DNA of 64,000 bases from Parvibaculum sp. GTDB lineage: Bacteria > Pseudomonadota > Alphaproteobacteria > Parvibaculales > Parvibaculaceae. The stretch lies in the NCBI GenBank assembly GCA_030649335.1, contig JAUSLL010000044.1, positions 1 through 64,000 on the forward strand. The letters are read 5' to 3'. Shown piece by piece: positions 46,481-56,358 of the stretch. How positions within the stretch are numbered: the stretch's first letter is position 1; each line of letters begins with the position of its first letter. A program made the position numbers and the translations under genes. The notes beneath the pieces were generated by a model, which worked only from the letters and a program-made list of their open reading frames with translations, was not told the origin of the DNA and searched no databases.

Positions 46481-47061
46481 GGTTTAGCGTCCTTAGCCGC
46501 GATGGGGGCTGTCAGATGTTTGACGCCGGCGCGTAAATAATCGTAGCCGGTGTAGAGCGTGAGAATGGCCGCAGCCCAGAGGAGGCCGATGCCCGTTTCA
46601 GTGATACCGGGAATGAGCTTGTCGCCCGATGCGCCTGCGAGCAAGAAGCCGAGCGCGATCATCTGGATGGCGGTCTTCCATTTGGCGAGTTGCGACACCG
46701 GCACGGAGACACGTAGCTCGGCGAGAAATTCGCGCAGGCCCGAGACGAGGATCTCGCGGCTGAGGATGACGAGAGCGGCCCAGAAAGAAAATCCCGAGAT
46801 GGTGCCGACGCGGGTGAGCGCCAGCAGAACAGCGGCGACGAGCAATTTGTCGGCGATGGGGTCGAGCATGCGGCCGAGATTGGACTGCTGTTCCCAGGCG
46901 CGGGCGAGATAGCCGTCGAAGAAATCGGTGATGGCGGCGAGCGCGAAAATGGCAAGCGCGGTCCAGCGGCCCCAATCGGTGTCGTAGATGACGCAACCGA
47001 CAACGACAGGCACCATGACGATGCGGGCATAGGTGAGCAGGTTCGGTAGGTTGATCGGCAT
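46477..47061 (-). CDS. pgsA: CDP-diacylglycerol--glycerol-3-phosphate 3-phosphatidyltransferase
   Basis: NLPNLLTYARI, ALAAITDFFDGYLARAWEQQSNLGRMLDPIADKLLVA (CDP-alcohol phosphotransferase motif). Confidence 0.94.
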   Translation of the reverse strand: MPINLPNLLTYARIVMVPVVVGCVIYDTDWGRWTALAIFALAAITDFFDGYLARAWEQQSNLGRMLDPIADKLLVAAVLLALTRVGTISGFSFWAALVILSREILVSGLREFLAELRVSVPVSQLAKWKTAIQMIALGFLLAGASGDKLIPGITETGIGLLWAAAILTLYTGYDYLRAGVKHLTAPIAAKDAKP

Positions 47062-47123
47062 CAGGGCCTCGTGGGCAGGGGGCTTTCGCGCTTCATGTCA
47101 GCATAGCAAACCCTGAGGGTCTG

Positions 47124-49154
47124 TCAGGTCGTCTGGTCGGGATTTCCGTGGAAGAAGTCATAAACAGTGCGGGCAACCTTGGCGGATATGCCATCGACTG
47201 CTTCAAGATCGGACAATCCGGCGCGTGCTACAGCCCGCGCCGATCCAAAATGTTGCAATAACGCCCGTTTGCGGCCCGGACCGATTCCCGGCACTTCATC
47301 CAGCGGATTGACGCCGATGGCCTTGCTGCGGCGCGCGCGGTGGCTGCCGATGGCGAAACGATGTACTTCGTCGCGCAGGCGCTGGAGATAATAGAGGACG
47401 GGATTGCGCGGCTCCATCATGAAGGGCGCGCGTCCTTCAATGAAAAAGCGTTCGCGGCCCGCGTCGCGCTCCGGCCCCTTGGCGATGCCGACGGCGAGTA
47501 CGCTGTCGATGCCGAGTTCGGTGAGAACTTCATTGGCGATTTTGAGCTGGCCCGCGCCGCCGTCGATCAGGATGAGGTCGGGCCAGTCGGGCGGGATGTG
47601 TGAGGGGTCAAGCGTGTCGTCTATTTCGGGCGGTGTTTCGGGGCGCGGCTCGCTGTCTTTCAGCAGGCGTGCAAAACGCCGCGTCAGCACTTCGCGCATC
47701 ATAGCGTAATCGTCGCCGTCTTCGATCTCGCTCTTGATGTTGAATTTGCGATATTGCGATTTGATGAAACCTTCAGGTCCCGCGACCACCATGCCGCCGA
47801 CGGCGTGCGTACCGGAGATGTGGCTGTTGTCATAGACCTCGATGCGCTGCGGCGTCTCGGCCATGCTGAAGGCTTCTGCGACACCTTCGAGAAGCGTGCG
47901 CTGCGTCGAGCTTTCGGCAAGGCGACGACCGAGGGCTTCGCGCGCATTGGTCATGGCATGGCCGACGAGTTCGCGTTTCTCGCCACGCTGCGGCAGGCCG
48001 ACGGCCACTTTGCGACCGGCGATGATCGAAAGTGCTTCGGCCAGCAGTGCGCGGCCCGCTACCTCATGGCTCAGTAGCACAAGGCGCGGTGGCAAGCGGT
48101 CTTCGTAGAATTGCGCGAGGAAAGCATCAAGCACTTCAGCCACATCAAGATCGCGGTCGTGCCGGGGGAAGTAGGCGCGGTTGCCCCAGTTCTGTCCGGC
48201 GCGGAAGAAGAAGACCTGAATGCAGGTTTGTCCGCCTTCCTGATAGGCGGCGAAGAGATCGGCTTCGGTGAGCGTCTGCGGGTTGATGCCCTGATGCTGC
48301 TGCACCTGCGTGAGCGCGCGGATGCGGTCGCGGTAAATCGCGGCGCGTTCAAAATCCATCGCCTCGGCAGCGCTGTTCATATTGGCGGCGAGTTCTTTCT
48401 GCGTGCGGCGCGAACGGCCGCGCAGGAAGTCGCGCGCTTCCGACATCAACTCGCTGTAGCCGTCGGCATCAATCTCGCCGGTGCAAGGCGCGCTGCAGCG
48501 TTTGATCTGGAACAGGAGGCAAGGCCGCGTGCGCGCCTCAAATACGCTGTCGGAACAAGAGCGCAGGAGGAAAGCCTTTTGCAGCGCGTTCAATGTGGCG
48601 TTGACGGCACCGGCATTGGCGAAGGGGCCGAAGTAATCGCCTTTGCGGGCGCGGGCACCGCGATGCTTGATGACTTGCGGAAAATTATGGTCGCCGGTGA
48701 GCAGAATATAGGGGAACGACTTGTCGTCGCGCATCAGCACGTTGTAACGCGGCTTCAGGCGCTTGATGAGATTGGCTTCGAGCAGCAGCGCATCGGTTTC
48801 GGTCGCCGTGGTGATGAATTCCATCGCCGTGGTGTTGGTAATCATGCGGGCGATACGGTTGGAATGGCCCGTCAGCTTGGCGTAATTGGCGACGCGCTTC
48901 TTGAGGCTGCGGGCCTTGCCGACGTAGAGGACCTCGCCGTCATGCCCGAACATGCGATAGACGCCGGGGCTGTCGGGCAGGCTGCGGACCTTTTCGGCGA
49001 TGAGGTCGGCCCCCGTCGAGACGCGGACCTCCGGCAGGCCTGCGGACAGGCCTGAGGCATCGCTGGTCGAAGGTGTGTCGTCGTCAGGCATCCGGGGTCT
49101 TCCGGCTCGGTTGGTCAGGTGCAGGCCTGTGGATAAGTGTGTTGAAAAATCCAC
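47124..49154 (-). CDS. uvrC: Excinuclease ABC subunit C
   Basis: GIY-YIG-like [38 protein letters not shown]-terminal HhH. Confidence 0.97.
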   Translation of the reverse strand: MDFSTHLSTGLHLTNRAGRPRMPDDDTPSTSDASGLSAGLPEVRVSTGADLIAEKVRSLPDSPGVYRMFGHDGEVLYVGKARSLKKRVANYAKLTGHSNRIARMITNTTAMEFITTATETDALLLEANLIKRLKPRYNVLMRDDKSFPYILLTGDHNFPQVIKHRGARARKGDYFGPFANAGAVNATLNALQKAFLLRSCSDSVFEARTRPCLLFQIKRCSAPCTGEIDADGYSELMSEARDFLRGRSRRTQKELAANMNSAAEAMDFERAAIYRDRIRALTQVQQHQGINPQTLTEADLFAAYQEGGQTCIQVFFFRAGQNWGNRAYFPRHDRDLDVAEVLDAFLAQFYEDRLPPRLVLLSHEVAGRALLAEALSIIAGRKVAVGLPQRGEKRELVGHAMTNAREALGRRLAESSTQRTLLEGVAEAFSMAETPQRIEVYDNSHISGTHAVGGMVVAGPEGFIKSQYRKFNIKSEIEDGDDYAMMREVLTRRFARLLKDSEPRPETPPEIDDTLDPSHIPPDWPDLILIDGGAGQLKIANEVLTELGIDSVLAVGIAKGPERDAGRERFFIEGRAPFMMEPRNPVLYYLQRLRDEVHRFAIGSHRARRSKAIGVNPLDEVPGIGPGRKRALLQHFGSARAVARAGLSDLEAVDGISAKVARTVYDFFHGNPDQTT

Positions 49155-49465
49155 AAGCGTCGAAAGGTCAAATTCCCGTCATAAAGCGGCGGGGCGGGTA
49201 AAGGTTAAATCCGGACTGTCTGACAAGCCATTGATTTTGTTTGTTTTTAATTGGGCTGTCGGCAGCAGCGGCGTTTACGAAAATGTCATTAAGGCCTGAT
49301 TCTACGGGATATTTTGCGTTTTTTGCGCTGTGCACAAAGCTCCGTAGGCGGCGCGTCCATAGCAAACTGTTGATTTCATTGCGGCTTTTTCAAACTGCAT
49401 TTTGCAGGCATTATTTTTAGGCAAATGCGGGACAGGCGGCAGGACGTGCGGCCGGCCACTTATCC

Positions 49466-49864
49466 TCATTTTGCCCGTTCGATTTCCACACCCACGCTGG
49501 CGGCTTCGGCGATGGCGGCGAGCTTTTCCACGCGGATGCGTGCGACGCTGACGCGCTCGTCCATGAGGCATTGGGCGGCGATCTGTTCGGCCAGTGTTTC
49601 GACGAGATTGAGATGGCCCGCCGCGACAATGGCTTTGATTTCGTTCACGACGTCTTCGTAGCTGACGACATTGGCCAGCGCGTCGCTGTGGGCGGCTTCA
49701 TGCACGGTCAGATCGACATTGACGCGGATCGGCTGGGTGCGACCCTGCTCGTGGGCATAGACGCCGATATGGGCTTCCAGCAACAGGTCACGCACGAAAA
49801 CGTGGCGGATGGCGCGGGCGGCGTCGGCGATTTTCATGGTCGAGACGGTGTCAGTTTTGGTCAT
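49466..49864 (-). CDS. folB: Dihydroneopterin aldolase
   Basis: HVFVRDLLLEAHIGVYAHEQGRTQPIRVNVDLTV, SYEDVVNEIKAIV, NLVETLAEQIA; exact start uncertain. Confidence 0.92.
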   Translation of the reverse strand: MTKTDTVSTMKIADAARAIRHVFVRDLLLEAHIGVYAHEQGRTQPIRVNVDLTVHEAAHSDALANVVSYEDVVNEIKAIVAAGHLNLVETLAEQIAAQCLMDERVSVARIRVEKLAAIAEAASVGVEIERAK

Positions 49865-49913
49865 CATCTGGTCTCGCGGCAAAAAGTGCATATGGGGAGG
49901 GGGAGGCGGAAAG

Positions 49914-50669
49914 TCATCGGGGCTTCAGCATCACGTCAGGTGTTTGCCATGCCAGATGCTGGCCGCCGTCGAGCGCGATCATCTGGCCAGTCATGGCGGG
50001 CGCGGCGAGGATAAACCGGATGGCAGCACAAATCTCGGCGGGCGATGTGCCGTGACCGAGCAATGTGCTCGCGGCCTCGCGGGCAAAATCTTCCGGCGTC
50101 TGATGCGTGCTTTGCAGGGTCGGGCCGGGGCCGATGGCATTGACGCGGATCAACGGTGCGAAAGACTGCGCCATGACGCGGGTCATGTCCCACAGCGCCA
50201 TTTTGCTCATCGTATAGGAAAAGAACAGCGGATTGGGCCGCCAGACGCGCTGGTCGATAATGTTGATGATGGCACCGCCGGACTTCGGCACCTGCGCGTT
50301 GAGCGCGCGGGCGAGAAAGGCGGGTGCGCGCAGGTTCACGTCCATATGCTCGTTCCATGAGGCATAAGTCATGGTGGCGGCATCGTCGGCTTCAAAGATC
50401 GAGGCATTGTTGATGAGGACGCTGACAGGGCCAAGCACGGCGGCGGCATCGGGGATCAACCGTTCAACAGCGGCAGCGTCTGCGAGATCGGCAGGCAGGA
50501 TCGCAACACGCACGCCCTTCGCCTCGATCTCGCGTTTCAATGCGGCACCGTCCTGATCTGCGCGGTTGGGACGGATGCAGAGCGCGAGATCGTAGCCGTC
50601 TTCGGCCAGCGCCAGCGCAATGTCGTGCCCGATGCGGCGCGCCGCACCTGTGATGAGGGCGGTGCTCAT
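49914..50669 (-). CDS. SDR family oxidoreductase (pteridine reductase/FolM-like)
   Basis: ALITGAARRIGHDIALALA, YTMSKMALWDMTRVMA; adjacent to folB. Confidence 0.85.
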   Translation of the reverse strand: MSTALITGAARRIGHDIALALAEDGYDLALCIRPNRADQDGAALKREIEAKGVRVAILPADLADAAAVERLIPDAAAVLGPVSVLINNASIFEADDAATMTYASWNEHMDVNLRAPAFLARALNAQVPKSGGAIINIIDQRVWRPNPLFFSYTMSKMALWDMTRVMAQSFAPLIRVNAIGPGPTLQSTHQTPEDFAREAASTLLGHGTSPAEICAAIRFILAAPAMTGQMIALDGGQHLAWQTPDVMLKPR

Positions 50670-51625
50670 ATCATCTCACCGGCATTTTGGAAGATCGCAT
50701 AGACATAGGCGATATAGGCCACGACGAAGAAAGCGCCCATGCTGCGCGAGATGGTGCCGCGGGCAATTACCGTCGGCACGATGGCGAAAGCCGCGAGCAG
50801 CATGACCCAGAGATCAAGCTGCAGGAAATTCGGCGCGACGGGCAGCGGCATGATGAGAGAGGTGACGCCGAGGATCGCCAGAATATTGATGATATTGCTG
50901 CCGATGACATTGCCGATGGCGACGTCGTGTTTGCGGCGGATGGCAGCCATGAGCGAGGTGGCCAGCTCCGGCAATGAGGTGCCGACCGCGATGAGCGTGA
51001 GCGCGATTACGGCTTCGGACACGCCGAAACTGCGCGCCATGAGCGTGCCGCCTTCAACAACGAAATGTGCACCGACGGGCAGGCCGATACAGCCGACCAG
51101 AATGAAACCGGCGATGGTGGCGCGCGGCATATGTTTGACCAAAGTGATCGTCTCGGCTGTTTGCACGATAGCATCGGCGGGGTAACGCTTTGCGTCCCAC
51201 GCGGACCAGGCAAGGTAGGCGACGAGCGCGACGAGAAGGAACTCGCCTTCGCCGCGTGTCAGCGGGCCGACAAGGCAGAAGACGATGAGAAGGCCTGATG
51301 CGGCGAGCATGAAACCTGTGTTGAGCCGCAGTGCGTGGTGCGAACAGGCGATGGGGTAAAGCATCGCGGGGATGCCCAGCACAAGCAGAATATTGGCGAT
51401 GTTGCTGCCTACGACATTGCCGAGCGCAATGTCGGGCGAGCCGCGCAATGCGGCGCTGACCGAGATGAATAGTTCGGGCATGGAGGTGCCCAGCGAGACA
51501 ACGGTCAGCGCGATGATGAGCGGTGAGAGACCTGCACGCTCTGCAAGGCCCGCGGCCCCGCGCACGAGAAGGTCACCACAAAGCGTCAGAACAAGCAGAC
51601 CGGCAGCAAGCGAAAAATACATCAT
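50666..51625 (-). CDS. Calcium/sodium antiporter (CaCA family)
   Basis: Two alpha-repeats: LTVVSLGTSMPELFISVSAALRGSPDIALGNVVGSNIANILLVLG and LIAVGTSLPELATSLMAAIRRKHDVAIGNVIGSNIINILAILG. Confidence 0.95.
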   Translation of the reverse strand: MMYFSLAAGLLVLTLCGDLLVRGAAGLAERAGLSPLIIALTVVSLGTSMPELFISVSAALRGSPDIALGNVVGSNIANILLVLGIPAMLYPIACSHHALRLNTGFMLAASGLLIVFCLVGPLTRGEGEFLLVALVAYLAWSAWDAKRYPADAIVQTAETITLVKHMPRATIAGFILVGCIGLPVGAHFVVEGGTLMARSFGVSEAVIALTLIAVGTSLPELATSLMAAIRRKHDVAIGNVIGSNIINILAILGVTSLIMPLPVAPNFLQLDLWVMLLAAFAIVPTVIARGTISRSMGAFFVVAYIAYVYAIFQNAGEMI

Positions 51626-51969
51626 GGCAAATAGATCGCGTAATGTTTGCGGGTACGGGTGACAACTTCCCATGAGCCTCTGAAGCCCGGCGGGATGACG
51701 AAAGCATCGCCCGCGCGCACTGTGGTCACGGTGCCGTCCGCGTCAGTGAGGCGGCTTTCGCCTTCGATGATGTGGCAGAGCTCGGCTTCGGTGTAATCGA
51801 TGGCCCAGCAGCCCGCGTCCGATTCCCAGATGCCGGAGAAGAATTTCTGATCCGGCGTCTCATAGGCGTTCCATGTGCGGTTCTGCGGATTGCCGCTGCG
51901 CACGCGGTCCGGTGGCGGCGCGCCTGTCTCGGGCGCGGATTTGGTCGTCACTTCGATCAGTTTCGTCAT
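51622..51969 (-). CDS. Cupin domain-containing protein (EutQ/DUF861-like)
   Basis: FFSGIWESDAGCWAIDYTEAELCHIIEGESRLTDADGTVTTVRAGDAFVIPPGFRGSWEVV. Confidence 0.88.
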   Translation of the reverse strand: MTKLIEVTTKSAPETGAPPPDRVRSGNPQNRTWNAYETPDQKFFSGIWESDAGCWAIDYTEAELCHIIEGESRLTDADGTVTTVRAGDAFVIPPGFRGSWEVVTRTRKHYAIYLP

Positions 51970-52176
51970 GGTGTCCCGGATTGAGGTCCATTCGGTGGCT
52001 TGGGGGCGCCTTGGGGCGGCTTTGCGCGACCTTAGCACGGAAAAAACCGGCCTGTGCGACCCGCGGGCGGGAAAAAGCGACGGTTTCCTGCGCGTTTCCA
52101 TCTTTCCGGCAGGGTTCTTGCTCAGCAAGGACAAAAGGCGAGCACGCGTCCGGTTTCGGCACGGGCTTGTCCCGAA

Positions 52177-53451
52177 ATGAAGATGACAGGCAAGACAATG
52201 ACTGCTCCGACCCAATCAGACGCCTTGAACCTGCGCGGGCATTTTCCCGGCGCGATGGATGAGGCCGAACCACTGGCCGCCCGCTCGTTTGACCGCATGG
52301 TGGCTGATGTGCGCGTCGGCACGAGATCGCGCGTCGGCGTCACCGTGCATATGACAATGGCCGATGCGGAAATCGCCTGGCGCGCTTTTGAAGCAGATGC
52401 AGTGGGGCTGGGCTTTCAGAATTTCGACTGGCTCAAGGCCTGGTACAGTCAGGTGGGCGAAGCGGAGGGTGTTGAACCAGCGATTGTCATCACCTCGCTC
52501 GACGGTGTGCCGGTGATGCTCACACCTTTCGGTATCGAGCGACGCTATGGTCAGCGATGTCTCGTTTGGCTCGGCGGGCGGTTTGCCGATTATAAAGCGC
52601 CGATGCTGGCGCGCGATTTTGAAACACAGGTGTCGCCAGATCTCTTTGCTTCGATGTGGGAAAAGATCCGCCAACATCTGCCCGCGCATGATTTCATCGC
52701 GCTGGAAAACCAGCCCTCCCATGTCGGTCTGTCGATCAATCCCTTTACATCGCTGAGCGGCGAAACGGCAGCTGACGACGGCTATGTCTTTCCGCTGCCT
52801 GCGACTTACGAGGAATTCACGCAGACATTCCGGTCCGGCACACGGCGCGCCGACCGTGCCAAGTTGCGCAAGCTCGAAGCGATGGGGCGGCTTGAATTTA
52901 AAATCGCCGAAACTTCCGATGAAGCGCGGCTGATGGTGGCCGATATTCTCGACCGCAAAGCCATGCAACTGCGCGCGCAGGGCATCTCGTCGATTTTTGA
53001 AGATGCGGGCTATCGCGCCGCCTATGTGGCGCTGGCCGCATTGCCGCCAAAACGCAAGATGCTGCAAGTGGCAATGATGACGCTCGATGGCGAATTTATT
53101 TCAGGTTCCATTGCACATTTCCGGCAGGGCCATATGACGCTGATGGTGCATACCTACGAACACGCTTTCGCACGTCTGTCGCCGGGGCGCCTGCTTCTGC
53201 TCAATCTCATCAAGACGAGCATCGGCGAAGGGCACAAGATCTACGATCTCTCGGTCGGATATGCGGCGTATAAGGATAGTTTTTGTGACGAACCCATGCC
53301 GCTCAGCAATTATGTGGCGGCGGCCAAGCCCTGGGGGCTGGCAGCGGCCAGCGCCGAGCGCGCGAAGCTCGGCCTCAAGCGCCGCGTCAAAGATAACGTG
53401 ACATTGATGGGCTGGCTGCGTGGCTGGCGGCAAAAGTTCGCCGGCGCCTGA
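52177..53451 (+). CDS. GNAT family N-acetyltransferase, CelD/BcsL-like
   Basis: RRADRAKLRKLEAMGRLEFKIAETSDEARLMVADILDRKAMQLRAQGI, LSVGYAAYKDSFCDE. Confidence 0.82.
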   Translation: MKMTGKTMTAPTQSDALNLRGHFPGAMDEAEPLAARSFDRMVADVRVGTRSRVGVTVHMTMADAEIAWRAFEADAVGLGFQNFDWLKAWYSQVGEAEGVEPAIVITSLDGVPVMLTPFGIERRYGQRCLVWLGGRFADYKAPMLARDFETQVSPDLFASMWEKIRQHLPAHDFIALENQPSHVGLSINPFTSLSGETAADDGYVFPLPATYEEFTQTFRSGTRRADRAKLRKLEAMGRLEFKIAETSDEARLMVADILDRKAMQLRAQGISSIFEDAGYRAAYVALAALPPKRKMLQVAMMTLDGEFISGSIAHFRQGHMTLMVHTYEHAFARLSPGRLLLLNLIKTSIGEGHKIYDLSVGYAAYKDSFCDEPMPLSNYVAAAKPWGLAAASAERAKLGLKRRVKDNVTLMGWLRGWRQKFAGA

Positions 53452-53454
53452 GCT

Positions 53455-54006
53455 TCAAGTCGGTCGCTTGTCCCAAGGTTCCAGCACGCCCGCAATCACT
53501 CTTGGTTGCGGGCGTTCCATTTGGGCAATGGCAGCAGCCGAAATTTCTTCATGGGTGAGCCAGCGCGCGCCTGAGGCTTCGAGCACAAAGCCCAATATGA
53601 CCTGCGCATAGGTGATCTCCGTTTGCAGCGCCATGGCATCCGCGCGCCGCGCCGCGATGGAAGCCTCGCCGGTTTTGCCGAGCAGCAGCGAACGGCTGCC
53701 CATGACCTCCACCAGCCGCCCGCGCGGCGCGATCATGCCGTCGAGTGCGGCCCGCAAAATATCGACAGGCGGGTGCAGCCATGTGAGCGCGAGGTCGAAG
53801 GGCGCATGTGGCAGTAACGCATCGAGAAACGCGCCTTCGTCATCGTAGGAGACGTTGATGGGCGTGATTTTGTGATCGAGCACATCATTGTTGAATGAGA
53901 ACTGATCGGCGTTGCGCGAGACGAGGACAGCTTTTTTCGAGCGCGCTACCGCATGAGCAGCGGCGGCGGAAAGCATGCCGGTGGTGCCGAGGAGGAGGGT
54001 GGTCAT
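53455..54006 (-). CDS. Rossmann-fold SDR-like protein
   Basis: MTTLLLGTTGMLSAAAAHAVARSKKAVLVSR N-terminal nucleotide-binding-like motif. Confidence 0.65.
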   Translation of the reverse strand: MTTLLLGTTGMLSAAAAHAVARSKKAVLVSRNADQFSFNNDVLDHKITPINVSYDDEGAFLDALLPHAPFDLALTWLHPPVDILRAALDGMIAPRGRLVEVMGSRSLLLGKTGEASIAARRADAMALQTEITYAQVILGFVLEASGARWLTHEEISAAAIAQMERPQPRVIAGVLEPWDKRPT

Positions 54007-54012
54007 TTATTT

Positions 54013-54744
54013 CTATAGAGCTTTCTTCGCGGCGGCATTGCGTCGAAATTGATCCAACTGTTCTTCAATTTTTATGTCGAAGACCTTTTTTATGCGCAGC
54101 AGCTGATATATCGCAATAACAAACGCAATAGCAAAACCGCTGACAACAGCGCGATAGCCAATCACGATGCTAGAGAAAAAAATATTCTCTCGATTGTGAA
54201 TATATTGGCTCCAGTTCCATTCAAAGACTTCGAAAGTATCGAACAGCGCGCCATGTAGAATTTGGTTGATGAGAAAATTTACGAGTGCAAGGCCGTCGAT
54301 TGCGGATATTGAGGTTTGCTCTGGTATGACAATGAAGGCGACATGCAGAGAATCGAACCAATCATAATGCAAACAAAAAAGCGCGAAGGCCGTCGTGGGT
54401 ATGACAAGGCCGGCTATCAATAAGATGCCGAAGGACCAGTAGTAAGGTATCCAAATTTCTCTTGCTCTTTTTTGCAAAGCCTTGCGCCGACGGTCTAGAG
54501 TTTCTTCCAGCTCCGGTTTGGGTCCGGGGAATGTGAAATCCAGAGATTCCTTTTTTAGCTCGGTAAGTTTTTCTTTGGCACGAAAGGCGGAACGTAGAGC
54601 CACATAGAGAATGAAGGCAGAAGAGAGCGCGACATAGATCCGCAGCGATGTGTCAGAAATGAGCCACGGTTCGATGACGGCCCACCACGCTTCCACCCAA
54701 TCCTGTGCCGCGTAAAAATCACGATAAATGCTGTCGTCGGCCAC
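54013..54744 (-). CDS. Hypothetical multi-TM membrane protein, AT-rich
   Basis: 243-aa ORF with several hydrophobic segments; visibly lower GC than the flanks. Confidence 0.7.
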   Translation of the reverse strand: MADDSIYRDFYAAQDWVEAWWAVIEPWLISDTSLRIYVALSSAFILYVALRSAFRAKEKLTELKKESLDFTFPGPKPELEETLDRRRKALQKRAREIWIPYYWSFGILLIAGLVIPTTAFALFCLHYDWFDSLHVAFIVIPEQTSISAIDGLALVNFLINQILHGALFDTFEVFEWNWSQYIHNRENIFFSSIVIGYRAVVSGFAIAFVIAIYQLLRIKKVFDIKIEEQLDQFRRNAAAKKAL

Positions 54745-54862
54745 TCTGCCCCCCGGAGAGTTGTTTCCTCGGGGGCATCATCCGCGGTTGGCGGAAGGGG
54801 CGCAAGTGGGTTGGTTTCGGGCTTGTTGAATCAACCGCTTACGGAGGAGCGCCGTGGCGCTG

Positions 54863-55291
54863 TTACCACGCCTTGCGCACGCCGTCGCCGATGCCGCGGA
54901 AGAAGTCGCGGGTGGAGTGGCCTATGGCTTTGGTGGTGTCGCGCACGCCGTGACCGACTTTGGTGGCGGCGCTGCCGACCGCTTTGGTGGCAGAAGCGGC
55001 ATCTTCGCCGATGCTCTGACCGGCTTCACCGGCGTCCGACACATCATCGTGGCGGGCCTTGCCCTCGACAACGCGGGTGTTGGTTGTCGTCGTTGTATGC
55101 GTCGGTTGCGTGTGGATCGCGCCGCCGTTGCCCAATGTTTGCGTTTGCACCTGACCCTGATTTTGGGTCTTGCCCGCTTGTTCGAAGTCATAGGAATCGG
55201 CAAGCGCGGGGATGGCCGTCACGGACAGTCCGGCCGCGAAGACCAGCGCGAGGGCTGTCTTTTGGCTGTTGCTGTTCATCAGGTTGCGCAT
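54863..55291 (-). CDS. Secreted hypothetical protein
   Basis: Signal peptide SQKTALALVFAAGLSVTAIPALA, low-complexity Q/T-rich region, C-terminal amphipathic AVGSAATKVGHGVRDTTKAIGHSTRDF. Confidence 0.6.
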   Translation of the reverse strand: MRNLMNSNSQKTALALVFAAGLSVTAIPALADSYDFEQAGKTQNQGQVQTQTLGNGGAIHTQPTHTTTTTNTRVVEGKARHDDVSDAGEAGQSIGEDAASATKAVGSAATKVGHGVRDTTKAIGHSTRDFFRGIGDGVRKAW

Positions 55292-55367
55292 GTCAGTCTC
55301 CGTTTTGCGTTGGGCCTTGGCGTGAGTATGACGCTCAATTAAGGCAAAACCGTGCCGGAAACAGGGG

Positions 55368-55868
55368 CTAAAACTCGGGCGGGGGAAGGGCGCGTTTTTT
55401 CTTTTTCGGGCGCTCAAACAACACGCCGGGAAAGCCCTTGAGGGGGCCGAGCGCCTCGCCCGCATAGGTCCAGTCCTGCAATTCGTTGAAGCGCAAATGA
55501 TAGCGCGGCTCGCGGCCTGTGCGGCTGGTGAAAAGCGCGCGCGGGATATTGACCATATGCGGCGAGCGGGTGGTTTCATAATAAAGCGGTGTGCCGCAGG
55601 TGGCGCAGAAATGCCGTGTGATGCCTGCGGTCTCGTTTTCAAACGGCGCGATGTAACTCTCTCCATCGAGGATGCGAAAACGTTTACGCCAGCTGCCGAC
55701 ATAGGTGGCATAGGCCGCGCCATGTGCCACACGCGCCGCCGCCCCGTGATCGTGAAAGGCCCAGCGGGCGGGTACGTCGATTTCCATCGTCACCGCGCCG
55801 CAGAGACATTGCGCTTTGGCGGTTTTGGGTGGGCTGAGCGTTTTGGGCTTGGTGGTTTTGGCGGTCAT
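55368..55868 (-). CDS. GFA family (glutathione-dependent formaldehyde-activating-like) protein
   Basis: QCLCGAVTMEIDVP ... RHFCATCGTPLYYET zinc-ligand cysteines. Confidence 0.87.
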   Translation of the reverse strand: MTAKTTKPKTLSPPKTAKAQCLCGAVTMEIDVPARWAFHDHGAAARVAHGAAYATYVGSWRKRFRILDGESYIAPFENETAGITRHFCATCGTPLYYETTRSPHMVNIPRALFTSRTGREPRYHLRFNELQDWTYAGEALGPLKGFPGVLFERPKKKKRALPPPEF

Positions 55869-55913
55869 GGGCATTCTCTGTGAGCGCATCAGAAAAATAA
55901 CGGGGAGCTGACA

Positions 55914-56318
55914 ATGGACGGGTTCATGGAAGCGCTGCAGGCAGCGCAGGTTTCGCAAAGCGCCTATGTGGCGACGCTGCCGCATTGGGTCACGATCTGG
56001 ATGAACTGGATGCTGATCGTGTTGGGGCTAGGCAGTCTGGTCTTTGCCGTCTTCCGTGTCGAGGCGCGCTGGTTGCTGCTGTCTTTTTTTGTATCGATTG
56101 TCGCGACGATGGCGATGGGCATGACCATGGGCTGGACGCTGCTCTGGGGCGTGACGCATCTCGTGTTCTGGACACCGGCGGCGATCTATATGTATCGCCG
56201 GTTGGACGGGATCAACACGGCAAGCATTTACGGCGTGTGGTATCTGCTGGCGCTGGCGACGCTGATTATCTCGCTGGCTTTTGATGCGAAGGATGCGGTG
56301 CAGTATTTCGTGGCGTGA
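55914..56318 (+). CDS. Hypothetical membrane protein
   Basis: 134 aa with four hydrophobic segments. Confidence 0.7.
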   Translation: MDGFMEALQAAQVSQSAYVATLPHWVTIWMNWMLIVLGLGSLVFAVFRVEARWLLLSFFVSIVATMAMGMTMGWTLLWGVTHLVFWTPAAIYMYRRLDGINTASIYGVWYLLALATLIISLAFDAKDAVQYFVA

Positions 56319-56327
56319 GGTCGTGCC

Positions 56328-56357
56328 CTTCACCTCCCCCTTGAGGGGGAGGTGAAG
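56328..56357. repeat. Dispersed palindrome copy CTTCACCTCCCCC-TTGA-GGGGGAGGTGAAG
   Basis: 13-bp perfect arms between convergent stops at 56318 and 56359. Confidence 0.88.
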
Positions 56358-56358
56358 A

